From NCBI GenBank assembly GCA_016709965.1, contig JADJLT010000006.1, forward strand, positions 930,001 to 994,000: 64,000 nucleotides of DNA, written 5' to 3'. A program made the position numbers and the translations under genes. This document shows, piece after piece, positions 58,863 to 64,000 of the stretch. Numbering within the stretch: position 1 is the stretch's first letter; each line of letters opens with the position of its first letter. Below the pieces are notes generated by a model. The model was given only the letters and a program-made list of their open reading frames with translations. It made no database searches and was not told the DNA's origin. The stretch comes from Betaproteobacteria bacterium. Its GTDB lineage: Bacteria; Pseudomonadota; Gammaproteobacteria; Burkholderiales; Rhodocyclaceae.

Positions 58863-58881
58863 GGCTGACACGGTGTCAGCC
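58863..58881. promoter_or_regulatory. Perfect palindrome upstream of the PEP-CTERM gene
   Basis: GGCTGACACGGTGTCAGCC, 24 bp before the start codon and upstream of the ribosome binding site. Either an operator or a 5' leader hairpin. Confidence 0.5.
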
Positions 58882-59096
58882 ATAACACGCGGCTGGTAGA
58901 TATGAATATCTCAAGTGGGTAGATGGGGCGGTGCTCATTTGTTGTCGGGTGTAGCTCGGATGTTTCCGGTAAATGCAATTACCTTCATGAGAGAGAATAC
59001 GTATCAGCGGTGCGAGAGAAATGCCGCTGGATGTCCTTTTTATTACCAATTTCCCGATATGCTTTGGTTCATTGAAATCGTGAAATTGGCAGATCC

Positions 59097-60230
59097 CTAT
59101 TTGAGGCCAATCAATTTTCGGGACCGCTTCCCTCCAACGGCGCCCAGCATCGCCAATCCGGCCAGCAGCATCGTCGCGGCGGTCGGTTCTGGTACGGGCG
59201 TGAGCAGGTAGGCGTGACCGTTTCTGTCTCGGGCGATGATTTGTCCCAATTCGTTGATACCGTTTGCCTCAGAAAGTCCGACGCCAGCAGGTAAGGTGAC
59301 CAGTGAATTGAGATCGTACATGCCGCTACCGTTGAGGCCAGTGACGAAGGCCGACATACCGTTCATGGAAGCGGACCACCCGACGACCTGCCCCTGATCG
59401 TTGAGGCCGTTGGCCCAACTCTCGAAGTCGTCGCGTTGGGCGAGGTTACCCAGATCACGCATGTTGCTGCCATTTGCATCGGTAAGAAAGGCGCGGTTAT
59501 AGCCAGTTGCGGTGGTTGATGTGCCGGCAACCTGGCCAAGGTTGTTGATGGCATGCCCATAGCTGACATTGCCACCCAATGTGCCGAGGTCGCGCATGTT
59601 GTAGCCGTTCTCATCGGTGATGAAGGCATGCATGAACTGGTTCGGTCCTGCGGCATAGGCATCTCCTGTTACTTGGCCTGCATCGTTGATGCTGTTTGCT
59701 GAGCTGAAGGCGCTACCGAGGGTACCGAGATCCCTAAAGCCAGAACCATCCGCATTCATAATGAAGGCGTGGCTGTAAGGAAATATGTTTTGGTCATTAA
59801 AAATACCGGCCATCTGTCCGCGGTTATTGATGCCTGTGGCTTCTGTTGACCAGACGTTGGGTGGGCTGATATTCGTCAGTCCGATGCCTTGGGGGCCTGT
59901 GGTAAAAGCTTGGTAAGTGCCGGCGTAGGATCCTCCTGCAACTTGCCCGGCATCGTTGATGGCGAAAGCCTGACTGGTGGCAAAACTCAACGCTGGTGTC
60001 AGCGTGCCCAGATCGCGCATGCCGAAGCCATCGTTTTGCCAGAAATAGGCATGGTAAGGACCACCTAGAGATGTCGTCGAGAACCCAACCACCTGACCCG
60101 ATTCATTGATGCCGGTTGCCCAAGTGGTTCCGCCACCGAGCGACCCCAGGTCAATTGCGTTGTAATTGGGAACTGCTCCGGCCTGAGCTGCAACCAACAG
60201 AAACGATGTAATAGTGACTTGGAATTTCAT
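59097..60230 (-). CDS. HAF-repeat secreted protein with PEP-CTERM signal
   Basis: 377 aa. Signal peptide ITSFLLVAAQAGA. Six to seven HAF-type repeats of the form MRDLGTLGG with GHAINNLGQVAG, each ending with an AFITD-like strand, forming a probable beta-propeller. C-terminal VPEPTAATMLLAGLAMLGAV then a basic tail is the PEP-CTERM signal. Surface role unknown. Confidence 0.85.
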   Translation of the reverse strand: MKFQVTITSFLLVAAQAGAVPNYNAIDLGSLGGGTTWATGINESGQVVGFSTTSLGGPYHAYFWQNDGFGMRDLGTLTPALSFATSQAFAINDAGQVAGGSYAGTYQAFTTGPQGIGLTNISPPNVWSTEATGINNRGQMAGIFNDQNIFPYSHAFIMNADGSGFRDLGTLGSAFSSANSINDAGQVTGDAYAAGPNQFMHAFITDENGYNMRDLGTLGGNVSYGHAINNLGQVAGTSTTATGYNRAFLTDANGSNMRDLGNLAQRDDFESWANGLNDQGQVVGWSASMNGMSAFVTGLNGSGMYDLNSLVTLPAGVGLSEANGINELGQIIARDRNGHAYLLTPVPEPTAATMLLAGLAMLGAVGGKRSRKLIGLK

Positions 60231-60313
60231 TTCGGTATAACCCCCGTTGCTGAGCGCGATTTCTGAAGTGGCAGCGACCGTTTCAGTTTACGGATGCGCC
60301 GGTTACAAACGGG

Positions 60314-62239
60314 TTACATGCGGTTAAGTTCGAGCGTTTTCAATAATCCCTTGCAGCGCTTGTCTGCTGGTGCCAATCGCAGGAAATTTTCCAGAATGGG
60401 GCTCGGGTCGGGGATTGTTGAATTATGGATTGCCGCTTCAGCAACGGCATAAGCAGCGCGCAAGCCGGTTCGCAGGAGCGTTTCGCGGTGCTCGATGATC
60501 CATGGTTCGCTGTCGTCGTTGGATAGGAAATTGGCGGGGATTGTCAGCAGCAGCGTAGAGAGTTGGCTCGTGTCTTGGCTGGTTTCGGCTTCATGGAATG
60601 CGTGTTGAAACTCGATGCAGTCGATCCGGCAAAGACCAGCAACCAGTGAAATATATCCATGCTGGATGACCACCCAGGGTAGAGGTGTTTCGCTTTTCTT
60701 GCAGCCCAAATGACGAAGTCGCCATAGCGCCACCTTGAGGTTGTTGCGGGCGACATCGCCATCAGCATCGGGCCATAGCAGGTCGCAGAGGCGTTCCGCG
60801 GAAACCTTGTAGCCACCGAGGACGATCAGGGCCTTAAGTAGTGTCTTGGTGCGGGTGCCATGCCAATCGCGGTCATAGAGTCTTTTTCCGTTGATTTCGA
60901 CGCATAGCTCGCTAAAGGTGGTGATCTGGACCGGGCGTGGGTCCAGCTGGGGCATCGTGGCGGGTTTTGATGGCGGGTTGAGGCGGGCAAGTAGTTGGGT
61001 GATGAACTCTGGGCGGCGCAGGTTGCAAGGGAGCGTTTCGCCGGTTGGAATGGCGGCGCGGGCGCGATCAAGTGCGCTATGGGCCAGGTCCGGGCGGCCA
61101 AGTTCAAGGTACAGCTGCGCTTCTTCGAGTGCGCCGCTAGCGGTTAACAGATGGGCGCCAGCTTTGTTCCAGCCGTCCACGCTGGCCGCCAGCCAGTTCA
61201 AGGCGTGCTCGTGTTGTCCGAGATCGGCAAGGGCCTGTATGGCAAGGAGGCTCGATGTCCTTTCGGCAACTGCGCTGTAGCATCGCTTTGCCATCTGGAT
61301 GGCAGTTTCGGCATGGAAGAGGGCGGCTTCGGGGTGGCTTGTGAGCAGTTCAGCTGCGCCGAGAGCGTAGTGGGTATAGCTGCGGTGATAGTGCTTGTGC
61401 GATGGAATGCTGTGCGCTCGAATCCGATCAGCGATGGCTTCAAGTTCTGCCGGTTGGTCGTTGGCAACGGCAAGGGAGAGCAGGCGATGTCCCATGCTGA
61501 GTAGCCAGAGCGGCGATGGTAGTCGATCAAAAGCAGGGCTGGAGATTAGTGTGTTCAGACATTCCCTGGCATCGCACAAATTGTTGCGGATCGTGTTGAT
61601 CAAACCCAGGCTGGCCTGTAGATGAATTTTCGGGATCAGATTGATCTCGGGTTCCGGGCTGATGTAGGCGGCGTCGCGGACAATGGCATCAGCAACTTTC
61701 AGGCGGCCCGACATCAACTCGCAGTAGCCTCGCAGGCTGGCGTGAATGATCCGCTGGGCATCGGAGCCAGCAGCTTCGGCAGCGTCTTCCAGGGCTTCAA
61801 GGGTAACCAGGGTATCGTCCAGTTGGCCGGGGCCTAGCAGTTGGGCGATGGCTGTCTGTATGAGTAGTGCGCCTCGACCATGAGCGGAAAGTTCAGGCCG
61901 GGTGATGAGGCTATCGATGCGGATTAGCCATGTGTTGAATTCCCTGAAATCGTTTCCAGCTTCCAGTACTGAATTCATGCCAATGAGTGCGGCGGCGCAG
62001 GCTGCTTCTGTGTCGCCGTGACTGATCAAGGTATCGAAAAGGTGGGCGTCGTTGAACGGAGTTTCCGGATTGGCTGCGGCATACATCAGCCGGGCATACT
62101 CAAGTCCGCCGGCTGCACAACTCAGTGCTTCGACCGGGCCGGGGGGACGTAATTCGTAAAGCCATATCCAAGGAGGCAGATCATTCCTGATGCTTGCATG
62201 GCGTAAGTTCAGACGCTCAGTGACATAATCGTTTGGCAT
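60314..62239 (-). CDS. TPR-rich transcriptional regulator with C-terminal winged helix (BTAD/SARP-like)
   Basis: 641 aa. Residues 1-420 are helical repeats (LISHGDTEAACAAALIGMNS, HALNWLAASVDGWNKAGAHL). Near residue 440 comes a Trans_reg_C winged helix: VQITTFSELCVEINGKRLYD, LLKALIVLGGYKVSAERLCD, LLWPDADGDVARNNLKVALW, then RLRHLG. Usually this DNA-binding domain is N-terminal in SARP proteins; here it follows a long repeat region and precedes about 120 more residues. Probably controls the adjacent PEP-CTERM genes, by position only. Confidence 0.75.
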   Translation of the reverse strand: MPNDYVTERLNLRHASIRNDLPPWIWLYELRPPGPVEALSCAAGGLEYARLMYAAANPETPFNDAHLFDTLISHGDTEAACAAALIGMNSVLEAGNDFREFNTWLIRIDSLITRPELSAHGRGALLIQTAIAQLLGPGQLDDTLVTLEALEDAAEAAGSDAQRIIHASLRGYCELMSGRLKVADAIVRDAAYISPEPEINLIPKIHLQASLGLINTIRNNLCDARECLNTLISSPAFDRLPSPLWLLSMGHRLLSLAVANDQPAELEAIADRIRAHSIPSHKHYHRSYTHYALGAAELLTSHPEAALFHAETAIQMAKRCYSAVAERTSSLLAIQALADLGQHEHALNWLAASVDGWNKAGAHLLTASGALEEAQLYLELGRPDLAHSALDRARAAIPTGETLPCNLRRPEFITQLLARLNPPSKPATMPQLDPRPVQITTFSELCVEINGKRLYDRDWHGTRTKTLLKALIVLGGYKVSAERLCDLLWPDADGDVARNNLKVALWRLRHLGCKKSETPLPWVVIQHGYISLVAGLCRIDCIEFQHAFHEAETSQDTSQLSTLLLTIPANFLSNDDSEPWIIEHRETLLRTGLRAAYAVAEAAIHNSTIPDPSPILENFLRLAPADKRCKGLLKTLELNRM

Positions 62240-62429
62240 GATCGGATCATCGATCTTGTTTTCCCAATGTCATTGTATCGCTGCAAAAAAGTAGAGGGAA
62301 TCAGAATTTATTCGGGATGTCACAGTGTGTCGATTTGTGCGCTGGATGTTCAGGGTATGGGTTTTTTTGTTGCTTTCTAATCTTTTGCGTTCGCTGTTTG
62401 ACGGCAAGAAAACAGCAACGACATTGCTA

Positions 62430-62441
62430 CGGTCAACCGGA
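62430..62441 (-). repeat. Dispersed motif copy (TCCGGTTGACCG)
   Basis: Exact core on the minus strand with AATGATTTTTTCC beside it, in the divergent region between the TPR regulator and the histidine kinase. Confidence 0.85.
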
Positions 62442-62534
62442 AAAAATCATTATTTTCAGAATATTGAGATCAAATTCTGAATACGAATTTCCCCCGTTTT
62501 AGTGCGTAAATTCAAGATGATTTAATGCCGACAT

Positions 62535-62558
62535 AATGTTATTATCAATAATAACATT
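62535..62558. promoter_or_regulatory. A/T-rich inverted repeat upstream of the histidine kinase
   Basis: AATGTTATTA-TCAA-TAATAACATT, 10-bp perfect arms, ending 20 bp before the kinase start. A good candidate operator. Confidence 0.5.
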
Positions 62559-62578
62559 TATCTCACTAGGGCCATTTC

Positions 62579-64000
62579 GTGGACATTCTGCTGATCGAGA
62601 GCTCACCGCTCTTTCGGGAGATTCTTCAACAAAGTTTTCGTCGTTTTCGCGGCGTGGTCTTTGTGTTGGCATCTTCCGGGAGCGAGGCGCTGGCGGCGAG
62701 CGAGAGCAGGGCTTTCGATTTCGTCATTGTCGCCGGGCAGCTTTCCGATGGTGACGGCTTGGCCCTGGCCAGGCAGTTGCGAGTGGTAGGGCGGGTTCCT
62801 GCGGCGCCCATTGTCCTGCTGACTGGCACGCCGACTAGCGAGTTGTCATTGCAGGCAACTCAGGCTGGAATTACCGAGGTATTTCGCAAGCAGGATCTGG
62901 ATGAGCTCGTTGCCTTTACGCGCCATTTTCTGGCGGTGCATCAGCCCCTGCGTTGCCGCATACTCTATATTGAAGATGCGCTTGATCAGCGCTTGGCGCT
63001 TCAGGCACAGCTGCGGGACTGGGGGGCGACGGTGGATGCCTTTGAGTCGGCAGATGATGCGTGGCCGGCTTTTCTGTCGGGTGACTATGATCTGGTGCTG
63101 ACTGATGTGGTGCTCGGTGGCAGCATGAGCGGTGCTCGCCTGATTAACCGTATCCGCCGCCTCGAACCGCCAAAGGGCAGCATTCCCATTCTCGCTGTGA
63201 CAGCTTTTGACAGTCAGGCGCGGCGTGTTGAGTTGTTCCATTAGGGCATTGATGATTACGTTGCGAAGCCGGTTTTTTCCGAAGAGCTTCGGGCGCGTAT
63301 CTACAATCTGGTTTCGCGCAAACGGGCGACAGAACGTAATGGCGAACTGCTCGCCGCCACCGAGCTTGGCGTAACAGTCATTGACGACGAGGGCTTCATC
63401 CTGTCCATGGATGGCAATGCCCGGAAAATGTTTGGCATTGAAGGCGCCGTCGAAGTCATCAATTTCAGCAGCCTGCTGGTCAGCGAAGCAGGCGGAGCGG
63501 GTAGCATCGATACCCTGCGTTGGCTGATTGCCCAACAGAGTGTGCAGCGACTGCGCTTTGGCGGGCTGCGTGGTGATAGTCACATATTCCCACTGCAGCT
63601 TTCCTCGTTGGAGATAGATCCGGCCGATGGTGGTCGCCGGTTCGCCTTGCTGACAATGGATATCAGCGAGGAGCAAACGCTGGCGGATGAGTTATTGCGG
63701 GCCCGTGAGTCTGCCGAGCGCCTTGGCCGCATGAAGGCAGAATTCCTGTCCAACATGAGCCACGAGCTTCGCACGCCGCTCAATGCCATCATTGGCATGA
63801 CGTATCTACTTAAACGAGGGGTATTGGCAACTGAGCAGCGTGAGTGCGTCGACCACATAGACTCATCAGGTCGTCATTTGCTCGGCCTGGTTGAAGACAT
63901 TCTCGATTTCTCGCAAATTGAATCCGGCAAGCTGGAACTCGAGGCGATCTCTCTTTCAGCCCACGATGTTCTTGCCAATGTGGCGGAAATGATCAAGCGA
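62579..64000 (+). pseudogene. Hybrid histidine kinase interrupted by an in-frame amber codon (partial, runs off right edge)
   Basis: GTG start at 62579. Two receiver domains: the first (1-120) has A or G where the phospho-acceptor Asp should be (FVIVAGQLSDGDG), the second has D176 in YDLVLTDVVLGG. A TAG at 63242 follows RRVELFH; the same frame then continues GIDDYVAKPVFSEELRARIY, including the conserved receiver lysine (AKPV), then a PAS-like part and the HisKA box SNMSHELRTPLNAIIG. Related receivers have a residue such as Leu there, one base away (TTG to TAG). The upstream 221 codons could be made as a truncated protein. It is a nonsense mutant, a sequencing error or a suppressed codon. Confidence 0.8.

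Noticed and set aside
1..64000. CRISPR arrays, tRNA or rRNA genes, complete insertion sequences
   Set aside because: No regularly spaced repeats, no cloverleaf-like segment and no transposase frame were recognised.

Overview
The window looks like chromosomal DNA of a betaproteobacterium of the order Rhodocyclales (Dechloromonas/Azonexus-like). This is inferred from the moderately high GC, the block mdh / gntR / sdhCDAB-sdhE-gltA-sucAB-lpdA / zapE, PEP-CTERM secreted proteins, an NnrS protein, and overall gene style. No rRNA, tRNA, CRISPR array, complete insertion sequence or phage module was recognised.

Layout. 1-3.9 kb (minus): a two-gene candidate anti-phage or conflict system. A protein with a TIR-like/DUF4062-type N-terminus and a SIR2-like C-terminus overlaps by 4 nt an nSTAND ATPase with a membrane segment and WD40 repeats, which runs off the left edge. 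3.9-6.9 kb: YaiI-family protein, secreted beta-helix protein, periplasmic metallo-beta-lactamase-fold hydrolase. 7-11.6 kb (minus): an ECF sigma factor with a long C-terminal extension, followed upstream by two DGPF/YciI proteins, two VOC proteins, an SRPBCC protein and a GFA protein. 11.7-19.8 kb: psd, rlmF, AAA ATPase, GST, SulP transporter, nnrS and a decayed copy of the nnrS 3' end. 19.9-25.2 kb: nitronate monooxygenase family protein, porin-like protein with a PstS-like partner, CBS protein, truC, CoA-lyase family gene.

25.3-38 kb is the TCA-cycle block: mdh, then a divergent GntR regulator followed by succinate dehydrogenase, citrate synthase and the 2-oxoglutarate dehydrogenase complex. 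38-46 kb: zapE, a small secretin-domain operon, a GH46-like chitosanase, YqhD-type alcohol dehydrogenase, LLM oxidoreductase, EamA exporter, an old-yellow-enzyme gene and its TetR (NemR-like) regulator with two matching operators. 46.4-50.3 kb: an exported M20 amidohydrolase, then a 2.1-kb islet bounded by 19-bp inverted repeats that carries an RnlA/RnlB (RNase LS) toxin-antitoxin pair plus a coiled-coil/winged-helix-like gene. 50.3-56.5 kb: metY, mnmC, lysS. 56.6-64 kb: a pentapeptide-repeat protein with a C-terminal TIR-like domain, two PEP-CTERM proteins, a TPR regulator with a C-terminal winged helix, and a hybrid histidine kinase interrupted by an in-frame amber codon.

Across the window a 12-bp core (TCCGGTTGACCG, with an A/T-rich arm on one side) occurs eight times exactly and four times with one mismatch. 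Most copies are intergenic and three lie inside genes. This is far above chance and no annotated gene explains it. The strongest leads are the SIR2/nSTAND pair, the inverted-repeat-bounded RnlAB islet with its extra gene, the pentapeptide-TIR protein, and this dispersed motif.
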